Under the pieces are notes generated by a model, which ran no database searches, had not been told where the DNA came from, and worked only from the letters and a program-made list of their open reading frames with translations. From positions 1 through 60,188 of the forward strand of contig JAFSJF010000147.1 in NCBI GenBank assembly GCA_017439405.1: a stretch of 60,188 bases of DNA, written 5' to 3'. The DNA comes from Bacteroidales bacterium (GTDB taxonomy: Bacteria; Bacteroidota; Bacteroidia; Bacteroidales; F082). Position 1 is the stretch's first letter, and the number at the start of each line of letters is the position of its first letter. Made by a program: the position numbers and the translations under genes. Shown piece by piece: positions 22,483 through 30,778 of the stretch.

Positions 22483-24845
22483 GCGATGACGGCATTGGCG
22501 ATGAGATAGGCAAACCAAGCGCAAATCCAAGCGACGACGCACTGGAACAGAATCACGAACAGCATCCACTTGGTGCCAAGCTCGCGGCGCACAGCGGCCA
22601 TCGCTGCCACGCAAGGCGTGTAGAGCAGGCAGAAAACCAACATGGAAATGCTTGTCATTGTGGTGAATAGTGGCATGGCGTTCAAGACCTCAAGGGTGGC
22701 CACCACGCTTTCCTTGGCCATGAAACCGCTCACCAAGGCCGTCACGATTTGCCATTCGCCCAAGCCGATGGGACGGAAAATCGGGGCAATCCAGCCGGCC
22801 ACGCTCGCCAACATGCTGCCTTCGCCGTTTTCAACCATATTGAATTGGAAATCAAATGTTTGTAGTAGCCAGATGACCAATGAGGCTAAGAAAATCACCG
22901 TGAAGGCGCGTTGCAGGAAGTCTTTGGTCTTGTCCCAAAGCAGGTGGGCGACGTTTTTCATGCCCGGCAGACGGTAGTTAGGCAGCTCCATAACGAAGGG
23001 CGCCACATCGCCTTTGTTGCCGAACCATTTGGTAAACAGTGCCGTAACGATTCCGACGAGGATGCCCAACAAGTAGAGGCAAATCAGCACCAAGCCGCCG
23101 TGATGGGGGAAGAAATAGCTCGTGAAGAAGGCGTAGATCGGGATTTTGGCCGAGCAGCTCATGAACGGCGTAAGGAGCACGGTGCGCCAACGGTCGTGGG
23201 TGGAGTGGAGGGTGCGCGTAGCCATCACTGCGGGCACGGTGCAGCCGAAGCCGATGAGCATGGGCACGATGCTGTGTCCGGTGAGGCCGAGTTTCCTCAA
23301 AAAACTGTCGCTGACGAAGGCCACGCGGGCCATGTAGCCACTGTCTTCGAGCAAACTGAGGAAGAAAAACAGCAAAATGATGATAGGCACGAAGCTGAGC
23401 ACGCTGCCCACGCCGCCAAAGATGCCATCGACCACAAGCGACTGCACGGCGGGCGTGACGTTCCAGCGGGCAAGGGCGTCGCCCACCACGCCGGCGAGCC
23501 ACGAGATGCCTTGGTCGAGCCAGTCTTGCAAGGGCGCGCCCAGCACGTCGATGGAGAGCCAGATGATGCCCACCATGACGAGGACGAAGATCGGGATGGC
23601 GGTCCACTTGCCCGTCAGCACCTTGTCGATGCGGCGGCTGCGTTGGTATTCCTTGGTTTCCTTGGGCTTCACCACGGTCTTGTCGCACAGCCGCTTGATG
23701 AAGGCGAAACGCATCTCGGCCATGGCGGCTGATCGGTCGAGGCCGCGTTCCTCTTCCATTTGCACGATGAGGTGTTCGAGCGTTTCCTTCTCGTTTTGTG
23801 AGAGTTGCAAGGCCTCAAGCACGATGGGGTCGCCCTCGACGAGCTTGGAGGCGGCAAAACGGAGCGGGATGTCGGCACGCTGGGCATGGTCCTCGATGAG
23901 GTGCATGATGCTGTGGAGGCAGCGGTGTACCGCCCCGCCGTGGTCGTCCTTGCTGCAAAAGTCTTGACGCACAGGGGCTTCCTGATACCTTGCGATGTGG
24001 ATGGCGTGATCGACGAGTTCGTTGATGCCTTCGTTTTTCGCGGCAGAGATGGGCACTACGGGCAAGCCCAAAATCTGTTCCATCTCGTTTATGAGGATGC
24101 TGCCGCCGTTGTTGCGCACCTCGTCCATCATGTTGAGGGCCAGCACCATGGGCTTGCCTAATTCCATCAGTTGCATGGTGAGGTAGAGGTTGCGCTCGAT
24201 GTTGTTAGCGTCCACGATGTTGATGATGGCCTTGGGCTTTTGCTTCATGATGAACTCACGTGAGACCAATTCCTCGGAAGTATAAGGCGACAGCGAGTAA
24301 ATGCCCGGCAAGTCAGTGACTTGCGTGTCGGGATGGCCCTTAATGACACCGTCTTTCCTGTCAACCGTGACGCCAGGGAAGTTGCCCACATGCTGGTTGG
24401 CGCCCGTCAGTTGGTTGAAGAGCGTTGTCTTGCCGCAGTTCTGTTGGCCGGCAAGGGCGAAAGTCAAGACGGTGCCTTTGGGCAGCGCGTGTTCGTGCGT
24501 CTTGTCGTGGTAGATGCCTCCTTCGCCCAGGCCGGGGTGGGCGTTGTGGTCGGGCAAGGAGGTGATATACAGTTGGTCATCGCCTTGATGGTCAAGGGTT
24601 TCGGCTTCATCGGATGGTGTGCAAGGCTTCACTTCAATCAGGGCCGCGTCGGCCTTGCGGAGCGTGAGCGCGTAGCCGTGAAGCATCAGTTCCATCGGGT
24701 CGCCGAGCGGGGCGAATTTCACGAGTTTGACGACAGCGTCGGGGATGAGGCCCATGTCGAGGAAATGCTGTCGGCGCTGGCCTTCGCCTCCGACAGAATG
24801 GATGCGGGCGTATTGACCGGTTTCAAGTTGGGCAAGTGTAATCAT
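22479..24845 (-). CDS. feoB: FeoAB fusion ferrous iron transporter
   Basis: 788 residues from ATG 24845 (MITLAQLETGQYARI). The in-frame ATG at 24869 lies on the -7 box and is not used. Residues 1-73 are a FeoA SH3-like domain (FLDMGLIPDAVVKLVKFAPLGDPMEL). A linker to ~128 is followed by the FeoB G domain: G1 GQQNCGKTTLF (~133), G2 'GNFPGVTVDR', G3 'DLPGIYSL', G4 'LNMMDE', G5 'SAAKNEG'. After the insertion domain come about eight transmembrane segments with the two Gate motifs (GLTGHSIVPMLIGFGCTVPA and FMSCSAKIPIYAFFTSYFFP), each with the conserved cysteine, and a C-terminal CLLYTPCVAAMAAVRRELG. It imports Fe(II) across the inner membrane. G1 has Q-Q-N in place of the more common P-N. Confidence 0.95.
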   Translation of the reverse strand: MITLAQLETGQYARIHSVGGEGQRRQHFLDMGLIPDAVVKLVKFAPLGDPMELMLHGYALTLRKADAALIEVKPCTPSDEAETLDHQGDDQLYITSLPDHNAHPGLGEGGIYHDKTHEHALPKGTVLTFALAGQQNCGKTTLFNQLTGANQHVGNFPGVTVDRKDGVIKGHPDTQVTDLPGIYSLSPYTSEELVSREFIMKQKPKAIINIVDANNIERNLYLTMQLMELGKPMVLALNMMDEVRNNGGSILINEMEQILGLPVVPISAAKNEGINELVDHAIHIARYQEAPVRQDFCSKDDHGGAVHRCLHSIMHLIEDHAQRADIPLRFAASKLVEGDPIVLEALQLSQNEKETLEHLIVQMEEERGLDRSAAMAEMRFAFIKRLCDKTVVKPKETKEYQRSRRIDKVLTGKWTAIPIFVLVMVGIIWLSIDVLGAPLQDWLDQGISWLAGVVGDALARWNVTPAVQSLVVDGIFGGVGSVLSFVPIIILLFFFLSLLEDSGYMARVAFVSDSFLRKLGLTGHSIVPMLIGFGCTVPAVMATRTLHSTHDRWRTVLLTPFMSCSAKIPIYAFFTSYFFPHHGGLVLICLYLLGILVGIVTALFTKWFGNKGDVAPFVMELPNYRLPGMKNVAHLLWDKTKDFLQRAFTVIFLASLVIWLLQTFDFQFNMVENGEGSMLASVAGWIAPIFRPIGLGEWQIVTALVSGFMAKESVVATLEVLNAMPLFTTMTSISMLVFCLLYTPCVAAMAAVRRELGTKWMLFVILFQCVVAWICAWFAYLIANAVIA

Positions 24846-24866
24846 TTCCAATCTTTTTTGATGCCG

Positions 24867-24874
24867 CAAATTTA
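24867..24874 (-). promoter_or_regulatory. -7 promoter box (TAAATTTG) of feoAB
   Basis: Minus-strand TAAATTTG 21 nt upstream of the feoAB start; no obvious Fur box seen nearby. Confidence 0.6.
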
Positions 24875-24963
24875 GGCTTTATTAAGGTTGTTTTCGCTCC
24901 TTATTAATAATACTTTTTTGGGGGTGTAATCATCATTTGTTAGGATAGGAACGGTTTTTGTTG

Positions 24964-24971
24964 TATCTTTG
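24964..24971 (+). promoter_or_regulatory. -7 promoter box (TATCTTTG) of the 11-residue-repeat protein
   Basis: TATCTTTG 24 nt upstream of the start at 24996; it overlaps the alternative ATG at 24969, which is therefore excluded. Confidence 0.65.
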
Positions 24972-24995
24972 GGCGTTAATTCAAACCTAAGAGAC

Positions 24996-25349
24996 ATGAA
25001 AAAGCTCATTATTATCGCATTGTTTGCGCTCGCGGCTTTGCCCGCCATGGCTCAGTCCAACGACAAGAAGCCGCGCATCGACAAGGAAAATTGCACTTTC
25101 GTCAACAAGGACGGCAAGACCTTCAACCTCTACGGCAAGTGGCAGGTCGTCGAAAGTTTCCCCGACATCAAGGTTCAGGTGGTTGACTCGTTTGAGGACG
25201 TGGCCGTCGAGGTCGTGGAGAGCTTCCCCGACCAATGCGGCAAGGTGAAGTTCGTGGAGAGCTTCCCCGACGTGAAGGTGCAGTTCGTGACCTCGTTCCC
25301 CGACGTGAAGATCAAGTATGTCAAGTCGTTCCCAGGGGTGAAGAAATAG
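24996..25349 (+). CDS. Small secreted protein with 11-residue beta-type repeats
   Basis: 117 residues from ATG 24996. Signal peptide MKKLIIIALFALAALPAMAQ (20). After NKDGKTFNLYGKW the sequence becomes a run of ~11-residue units of the form K-V-(Q/K)-x-V-x-S-F-P-D-(V/I): VVESFPDI, VVDSFEDV, VVESFPDQ, FVESFPDV, FVTSFPDV, YVKSFPGV. The alternating hydrophobic/charged strand with a fixed SFPD turn suggests a small beta-solenoid or beta-roll. I do not recognise a named family, though analogous short periodic proteins exist in Bacteroidetes. The gene diverges from feoAB, which may or may not be meaningful. Confidence 0.8.
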   Translation: MKKLIIIALFALAALPAMAQSNDKKPRIDKENCTFVNKDGKTFNLYGKWQVVESFPDIKVQVVDSFEDVAVEVVESFPDQCGKVKFVESFPDVKVQFVTSFPDVKIKYVKSFPGVKK

Positions 25350-25351
25350 GT

Positions 25352-25978
25352 TTAGATGATGCCATGCTCAAGGGCAAAACGCACCATTTCTACGGAGGAA
25401 GACAAACCTAACTTGTTGAAGATATTGGTTTTGTGTGAGTTGACAGCGCGTAGGCTGATGTGGAACTTTTCGGCGATTTCCTTGCCCAACATGCCGCTGC
25501 AACAGGCCTCGATGATTTCAAGCTCGCGCTTGGTGAGCAAGGCGGAGGATTTCTTGTCCAAGCGGGCATCCACGATGTCGCGCACAAGCACGGCAAGGTC
25601 GCGGCCATAGTATGGAACACCCTCCTCGACCGAGGCAATGGCGGCCTTCACCTCTTCCAAAGGCCCGTTTTTGCTGACGAAGCCGTCGATGCCGATTTGC
25701 ATCAGGCGGGTCACGATGTATTCCTTCGTGTCAACCGAGACGATGATAATCTTGATGTCGGGATATTCGGCGCGAAGGCGTTGCGCCACCTCGATACCTG
25801 TGGTGCCTGGCATGAGGATGTCGAGCAACACGAGGTCGCACGGCACGCCTTCGAGGAGCTTGTTGAAGAAGTCGTCGGCGTTGCCTGTGTTGATGGTCAC
25901 GGTGTGAGGCAAGCCTTGCAGGGTGGCGCAGAGGCCCACGCGGATGAGTTCGTGGTCGTCGAGGATGGCGATGTTCAT
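25352..25978 (-). CDS. NarL/FixJ-type response regulator
   Basis: 208 residues. Receiver domain (1-118): acidic pocket DD at 7-8, phospho-acceptor D53 in VLLDILMPG, conserved S/T 'IIIVSVD' and K ~103 in FVSKNGP. The C-terminal LuxR-type HTH (148-206) has TKRELEIIEACCSGMLGKEIAEKFHISLRAVNSH followed by NIFNKLGL. It is the distal gene of the block downstream of the TPR histidine kinase (161 bp gap with repeats), its obvious partner. Target genes are unknown. It converges on the 11-residue-repeat gene with only 2 bp between the stops. Confidence 0.92.
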   Translation of the reverse strand: MNIAILDDHELIRVGLCATLQGLPHTVTINTGNADDFFNKLLEGVPCDLVLLDILMPGTTGIEVAQRLRAEYPDIKIIIVSVDTKEYIVTRLMQIGIDGFVSKNGPLEEVKAAIASVEEGVPYYGRDLAVLVRDIVDARLDKKSSALLTKRELEIIEACCSGMLGKEIAEKFHISLRAVNSHKTNIFNKLGLSSSVEMVRFALEHGII

Positions 25979-25998
25979 TATTATTTGGTAGTTATCAG

Positions 25999-26109
25999 TT
26001 GTTCAGTTGTTCAGTTGTTCAGTCGTGTTGACTCCCCCGCCCTTCGGGCACCCCCTCAAAAGGGGGATGCCTATCGGGTGTTGCCGTAGGTCGCGATCCA
26101 CGGTTAAGG
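25999..26109. repeat. TTGTTCAG triplet repeat and a dispersed repeat copy
   Basis: TTGTTCAG occurs three times in tandem (25999-26022). Further on, CCCTTCGGGCACCCCC...AAGGGGG and the 26076-26109 segment (GGGTGTTGCCGTAGGTCGCG and on to CGGTTAAGG) form part of a dispersed element. The latter is repeated, with few changes, at 27952-27986 inside the histidine kinase gene. Confidence 0.8.
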
Positions 26110-26139
26110 TAGTATCGTCCTTCGGACGAGGTTTTCGTT

Positions 26140-28032
26140 TCAAGTATCGGCTCTCAGTGTTACGGTAAACGTAGAGCCTTCATTAGGTTGGCTTTCGATG
26201 GTTAGCGTTCCGTTGTTGAGGCGGATGAGTTCGCGGCAGATGAGGATGCCCATGCCGGTGCCGCCTTCTCCGGAGGTGCCGGGCGTGGAAGCGACGAGCG
26301 AGGTGGCGGTGAGCAATTCCTGTCGGCGGGCTTCATTCATGCCGATACCGAAGTCGCGGATGTAGAAACCGCTTGGTTCGACGGTGCCTACTTCGATGGT
26401 TGCGCCTTCGCGCGAGAACTTTACGGCATTGCTGAGCAGGTTGCGCATGACGGTGCGGATGGTCTCGCGGTCGGCTTCGACGAGGGTTCTTTTGGCTTTG
26501 GTTTCGATGGTAATGTGCTTCAATTCAGCGATATAGCGGATGCTGTTCACTGCGTCGGCGATGATGCCACTCAGGTCGAGGCGCGTGGGTTGCAACTTGC
26601 GTTTGCCGTTGTCGATGAGGGTCGCTTCCTGAAGGTTGGTGAGCAGTTCGAGTTGGATGTCGTTGCAGACAAGCATCTTGGCCATATTGGAGCGCAGCGC
26701 GTCGGGGTCTTGATTCCCGAAGTCGTTGTAGAGCATCCGCAGCACCTGCTGTTCGGCCATCATCGGGCTTCTGAGGTCATGGCTGAGGATAGAATAGAAG
26801 CGGGCTTTTTCTTGCGCGGCCTGCTCCGTTTCGCGCTTGCGGCGCAGCTGAAGACGGGCGTAGAGGCCGACGAACACCAAGGCCGCCAAGGCCAAGGCTG
26901 TCAGCGCGACGAGCCAACGGTTGCGGAGTTTTTGTGTGCGGATGGTTTGTGCCTGCAATTGCAGTTGCTGTTCTTTCTGTTGGGTGTCGTAGCGCACTTG
27001 CCAAAGCGTGAGCTGCCGATCGGCTTCCTCAGTTTCGATGGCTTCGTGGAGCGCAGCGGCGCGTTCAAGCAGTTGCACGGCTTCGGCGAAATGTCCGGCT
27101 TGTTTTTCCTCGGCGGCGAGTTTTTGGCATGCTTCGAGTTCTTGTTTCTTCAACCCGATGGCTTGGGCGAGGTCGACGGCTTCGTGGTAATGTCCGAGTT
27201 GCAGCAGGGTGATGACCTCGGTGGCGCGGTTGCCGGTTTCGCGGGCGATTTGCAGGGCTTTTTCGTTGCAATTGCGTGCTTCAGCGGTGTCGCCAAGTTG
27301 CACGTAGATGTTGCCGAGTTGCGAGAGCCGCATCCCGACTTGGGGTTGGCGACCTAACTCCGTGTCGATGCGAAAGGCATCTTTGGTGAGTTGCAAGGCT
27401 TGGGCCAACAAGGGCTTGCGTTCTTCTTCGGACAAACCTAATGACTTCGCCACCAACACTTCACCCAGCATCGCTTTGCGGATGGCCAATGACTTGGCTG
27501 TGTGTTCGGGGTCGGTCTCCAACAGTTCCTCTTCGATGCGAATGGCGCGGTTGAGGTAATCGATGGCCACGTCGTGCTTGCCGGCGGAAGAGTAGATGCC
27601 TGCCAGGTTGCCTAATGAGGCGGAGAGGTCGCTTTTGTTGCTGTGGGCCTCGTCGTAGGTTAGGCACAGCTCGCCGTAGTGCAGAGCGCGTTCGTAGTCG
27701 CCAAGGCGGTGGTAGCAGAAGAGCAGGCACGAGTAGAACTCGCACTGCAAACCCATTGAGTCGGGCGGCGTGAGGGTGAGTCCTTCCTCGTTGATGCGGA
27801 TGGCTTCAGGCAGACGGCCTGCCATGGCTTCGGCGTAGGCACTGTCGACGAGTTGCAGCAACTCATCGTTGGTTTGGGCTTTTGCGGTGGACAGGCATAG
27901 CGACAACGCTACGAACAGGGCGGCGTGTAACGCCTTAGTGGTGAGCCTGCCGGGGTGCTGCCGTAGGTCGCGATCTACGGTTAAGGAGGTTTCGCCCCTT
28001 TGGGGCGGGGCGCAAAGCGGTCGTCGTGTCAT
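26140..28032 (-). CDS. TPR-containing sensor histidine kinase
   Basis: 630 residues from ATG 28032, which overlaps the preceding stop by 4 bp (ATGA). Signal/anchor around residues 32-52 (LHAALFVALSLCLSTAKAQ). Periplasmic tetratricopeptide repeats fill about 55-330. A transmembrane helix (~371-393, WLVALTALALAALVFVGLY) leads into the HisKA domain with the phospho-acceptor H418 in ILSHDLRSP. The HATPase domain has N-box NLLSNAVKFS, G1 DFGIGMNE and G2 GEGGTGMGILICRELI, so all catalytic boxes are present. The first ~28 residues (PPQRGETSLTVDRDLRQHPG) are encoded by a dispersed repeat. Partner regulator: the NarL-type gene next to it. The signal sensed is unknown. Confidence 0.9.
   Translation of the reverse strand: MTRRPLCAPPQRGETSLTVDRDLRQHPGRLTTKALHAALFVALSLCLSTAKAQTNDELLQLVDSAYAEAMAGRLPEAIRINEEGLTLTPPDSMGLQCEFYSCLLFCYHRLGDYERALHYGELCLTYDEAHSNKSDLSASLGNLAGIYSSAGKHDVAIDYLNRAIRIEEELLETDPEHTAKSLAIRKAMLGEVLVAKSLGLSEEERKPLLAQALQLTKDAFRIDTELGRQPQVGMRLSQLGNIYVQLGDTAEARNCNEKALQIARETGNRATEVITLLQLGHYHEAVDLAQAIGLKKQELEACQKLAAEEKQAGHFAEAVQLLERAAALHEAIETEEADRQLTLWQVRYDTQQKEQQLQLQAQTIRTQKLRNRWLVALTALALAALVFVGLYARLQLRRKRETEQAAQEKARFYSILSHDLRSPMMAEQQVLRMLYNDFGNQDPDALRSNMAKMLVCNDIQLELLTNLQEATLIDNGKRKLQPTRLDLSGIIADAVNSIRYIAELKHITIETKAKRTLVEADRETIRTVMRNLLSNAVKFSREGATIEVGTVEPSGFYIRDFGIGMNEARRQELLTATSLVASTPGTSGEGGTGMGILICRELIRLNNGTLTIESQPNEGSTFTVTLRADT
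27952..28013. repeat. Dispersed repeat copy inside the histidine kinase 5' end
   Basis: Shares GTAGGTCGCGATC and CGGTTAAGG with 26076-26109 and includes a GGTTTCGCCCC/TTTGGGGCGGGG palindrome at about 27988-28010. It encodes residues ~8-28 of the kinase. Confidence 0.75.
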
Positions 28033-28802
28033 AATGCTTGTCCGGTAAGGCTGTATCTCTTGCCGTCCTTGATGATGACGATTTGGCCGTTCTCGCACAC
28101 CTTCTGCACACGCTGTGTCGGCGGCGTTTCGTTTTCCTCAATGCCCGTTCCGCTGGCGATGAGGCGCACTTGCTTGGCCGCGATGCCGTCGCCGAAGCAG
28201 ATGCCTCCTTCGACTGGATTGACGATGCCGCCACGAGGCTTCTGCATGTAGCACTCGCTGAGCGTCAGGCGTTGCACGGCCACGGCCAAACGCGCCGTAG
28301 TAACTTCAGCATGAAGGGTTCCAAAGTCGATGGAAAGCTCGCCTGCGCAGTCGAGGGCGTGCTTGTCGTCGGCTGAGTTGCGCGAGAGCAGGTCGAGGGT
28401 GACGTTGCGCCCGATGTGCAGGTTGGGGCATTTCAGCGCGGAGCCTGAGATGTTGGCCGTGATTTTCAGCGCGTTAGGTTCTTCTGTTTCCACGATGACA
28501 TTATCGCTGCAATCGACCGAGGCGGCCATTTCGGCGTTGCCTTCAAGCCTGACAGTGAAGTCATTGCCCGTGGCGATGGTCACAAAACCCGTGCTCAGGT
28601 GGTAGTCGAAGCCGTCTTGCAGCACGAGGGTGTTGGAGTTCAGGTCGTAGGCCGCCTTGCCGTCGCCGAAGATGTCGGCGGCGTTGTCGGCAGTCACTTC
28701 GAGGCTGCCGAAGCTGATGCCAAAGGATTGGGCAAAAGCGGCAGTCACCGACCAGGCGATGACTGCCATTGCCAAGCTGAGCTTTTTCATGCTGCGAGTC
28801 AT
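28029..28802 (-). CDS. Secreted beta-rich protein of unknown function
   Basis: 257 residues. Signal peptide (MKKLSLAMAVIAWSVTAAFAQS from the inner ATG at 28790; ATG 28802 overlaps the upstream stop and adds MTRS). The mature part has a periodic beta-strand pattern with 'FTVRLEGNAEMAASVDCSDNVIVETEEPNALKITANISGSALKCPNLHIGRNVTLDLLSR', reminiscent of a parallel beta-helix. The last 25 residues, 'VQKVCENGQIVIIKDGKRYSLTGQ', look like a short T9SS-type tail variant. It lies in a coupled gene block with the histidine kinase (4-bp overlap) and could be a ligand or sensor partner. No family recognised. Confidence 0.7.
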   Translation of the reverse strand: MTRSMKKLSLAMAVIAWSVTAAFAQSFGISFGSLEVTADNAADIFGDGKAAYDLNSNTLVLQDGFDYHLSTGFVTIATGNDFTVRLEGNAEMAASVDCSDNVIVETEEPNALKITANISGSALKCPNLHIGRNVTLDLLSRNSADDKHALDCAGELSIDFGTLHAEVTTARLAVAVQRLTLSECYMQKPRGGIVNPVEGGICFGDGIAAKQVRLIASGTGIEENETPPTQRVQKVCENGQIVIIKDGKRYSLTGQAL

Positions 28803-29158
28803 TTCATGCGTTGTTCCAGAGCCTCAACGATGTTGTTGCGTTGTTTGCGGAACACGTTGGTGAAACGCACTTCCTTGCCGTCTTTCAGCGTGAACAGGTA
28901 GCCGCCGAGACCATACTTGCGGTGCGAGGCGATTTCGCTGATGTCGATGCACCACGACTTGGGCGCGCCGCCGAAGTCGAAGGGATGGCGCTCGTTGGGG
29001 TCGGGCGGGGCGACGAGGAAATACACCTTGTCGCGGGTGAAGATGAGGTCGCCGTCGTAGGACGAGACGCGGGTCTTGTTGTACTGGACACCTTTGATGG
29101 TGTCTTTCGCTTCGTTGGCCAAGTCGTGCAGGCCGAAATTGTCGTCTAATTCGATCAT
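28799..29158 (-). CDS. PH/GRAM-like domain small protein
   Basis: 119 residues without a signal peptide. The core 'SSYDGDLIFTRDKVYFLVAPP' followed by 'WCIDISEIASHRKYGLGGYLFTLKDGKEVRFTNV' matches the alternating-strand pattern of bacterial PH/GRAM domains (G.L.lT..r..f, then I....I......l.v.l.dG..y.F), ending in a helix 'KQRNNIVEALEQRMK'. I infer a lipid- or protein-binding cytoplasmic adaptor. It overlaps the next gene (stop/ATG, 4 bp) and follows the TPM gene by 42 bp, a gap containing TTGTT-type short repeats. Confidence 0.65.
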   Translation of the reverse strand: MIELDDNFGLHDLANEAKDTIKGVQYNKTRVSSYDGDLIFTRDKVYFLVAPPDPNERHPFDFGGAPKSWCIDISEIASHRKYGLGGYLFTLKDGKEVRFTNVFRKQRNNIVEALEQRMK

Positions 29159-29200
29159 TTTTTTGATGTTTAATGGTTGATTGTTTAATTGTTGGATTGT

Positions 29201-30778
29201 TTACCATCTTCCGGAATAGCCTCCGCCGCCGCTGCTGCCTCCGCCGAATGAGCCGCTGGAGCTGGAACTTGAACTACTGGACGACCTGCTGCTGGAATAG
29301 CTGTCGTCGTCGCGTGTGCGGTGGACGTATTTCGGGATGACTTTGGTCTTCACGTTCTCTACGTTGCAGCATTGGCAGGTGTAGGTGATCTCCTTCAGGC
29401 CAGTATGCTCATAGTCAGCTTCTTCCACGGTTTTTTCGCTTGTTTTCTTGGCCGCGTGTGCGCCGCAAACCGAGCAGTTGACGAACTTCTTGTAGCTTGG
29501 GCCTTCCTCGCGTTCCACAAACCTGTGTCCCGACGCACAATGGTAAGGATGGAACCGGTAAGCTCCAATCGTGTTTTCAAAAACTTGATTCTTAGGTAGT
29601 TGGCAATGACCGTCGTTTTCCAAGGGTTGGTTGCAGGTCGGGCAGTAATACGGTGTGCTTCGGTTGATGCGCTTTTTGAGCAAGTGACTGAAAACCACGC
29701 CCAACCAAGGTGCCATGATGCGTATCAAGAGGGAATGGAAGTCGTTCTTAGCGCTCTTGTAAATCGCTTTCGGTGCCTTGGATTGCTTGGCTTTGGCGTC
29801 GGCTTTCCTGAGCAGCAAGAGGTTTTGCACCAAGCAGGCCAAGGAAAGGTAGGCGAACAGGGTGAGCAGCACGATGCGGTTGTCTTGCCTGGCGAGATCC
29901 GCATCGGGGAAGGCGTTAGGCACATATTTGACGGCCAAGGCGTAAAATCCCAACAACGTGCCGCCATACAGCAGCAGCCGCAAGAAGCCCTTGTTGTCCC
30001 ATACTTCGGGATGCCAGTCTGACTTGACGCTATCAAAGAAGGCGATGCCGTTCTTCTCACGGACATCGAGGGCTTCGGCCTCAGGTTCTTCCTTCTTTTT
30101 GCTCTTGCCAAGCTTTCCTACGGCCCCGACAACCCACCTGACACCCGAAACGAATGGTATCGGCAGGAGAAACAGCAGCATGAACCAAGCCCCTAAGGCG
30201 GTCATGGCATCCTCCGAGTCGTCGCTTGCCGTGCCGGTTTCGTCAGCCGTGGTTTTGAAGTTCGTCATCAGTCCCTGTGGCACCTCGCCGCCGAACACCG
30301 TCACGATTTCGCTCACGCCCGCGCAGAGGCCGCCCTCGTAGTCGCCGGCGCGGAAATAGGGCACGATGGCGTTTCGGAAAATGCGCTCGCATTGGGCGTC
30401 GGTGAGGGTTTCCTCCGCGCCGTAGCCCGTCTCAAACTCAAGGGCGCGCTGGTCCTCGACGAAGAGCAGCAGCACGCCGTTGTCGGTGTCGGCGTCGCCA
30501 ATGCCCCAATGGTTGAACAAGCTCGTGGCGAAACGCTTCGGCTCGACTTCGCCGATACTGTGTAACGTCACGACAAAGACATCGGCTTGCTCGCGGATGG
30601 CGCACAAGGCCGTGTTGATGACGCTCTCGGTGCTGTCCGAAAGGTAGCCGTCGGGGTCGCTGACGTGGATTTCGTCGCCCTGCAAGCGCGTGTTGGGCAC
30701 GGTTTTCACCGTCCATTGGGCCGATGCCGTGCTTGCCCAAAGCAACGCAAGGCTTAATATGAACAGCAGTTTCTTCAT
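29201..30778 (-). CDS. TPM (YgcG) domain membrane protein with Cys-rich and Ser/Gly-rich C-terminus
   Basis: 525 residues. Signal peptide to ASAQW (~21). TPM domain ~40-165: 'DPDGYLSDSTESVINTALCAIREQADVFVVTLHSIGEVEPKRFATSLFNHWGIGDADTDNGVLLLFVEDQRALEFETGYGAEETL'. Membrane segments at about 195-220 (WFMLLFLLPIPF) and 265-320. The C-terminal region has CPTCNQPLENDGHC, CSVCGAHAAKK and CQCCNVEN, i.e. three cysteine pairs resembling zinc-ribbons, then SSSSSSSSSSGSFGGGSSGGGGYSGRW, the usual Gly/Ser end of YgcG-type proteins. The family is linked to photosystem repair in plants and to envelope stress in bacteria; role here unknown. It starts inside the 3' end of the preceding gene (4 bp). Confidence 0.85.
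   Translation of the reverse strand: MKKLLFILSLALLWASTASAQWTVKTVPNTRLQGDEIHVSDPDGYLSDSTESVINTALCAIREQADVFVVTLHSIGEVEPKRFATSLFNHWGIGDADTDNGVLLLFVEDQRALEFETGYGAEETLTDAQCERIFRNAIVPYFRAGDYEGGLCAGVSEIVTVFGGEVPQGLMTNFKTTADETGTASDDSEDAMTALGAWFMLLFLLPIPFVSGVRWVVGAVGKLGKSKKKEEPEAEALDVREKNGIAFFDSVKSDWHPEVWDNKGFLRLLLYGGTLLGFYALAVKYVPNAFPDADLARQDNRIVLLTLFAYLSLACLVQNLLLLRKADAKAKQSKAPKAIYKSAKNDFHSLLIRIMAPWLGVVFSHLLKKRINRSTPYYCPTCNQPLENDGHCQLPKNQVFENTIGAYRFHPYHCASGHRFVEREEGPSYKKFVNCSVCGAHAAKKTSEKTVEEADYEHTGLKEITYTCQCCNVENVKTKVIPKYVHRTRDDDSYSSSRSSSSSSSSSSGSFGGGSSGGGGYSGRW

Noticed and set aside
22483-22614. N-terminal extension of the FeoB-associated protein
   Set aside because: It is entirely antiparallel-frame overlap with feoB; the transmembrane segment starts at the ATG at 22482 with an ATGA overlap.
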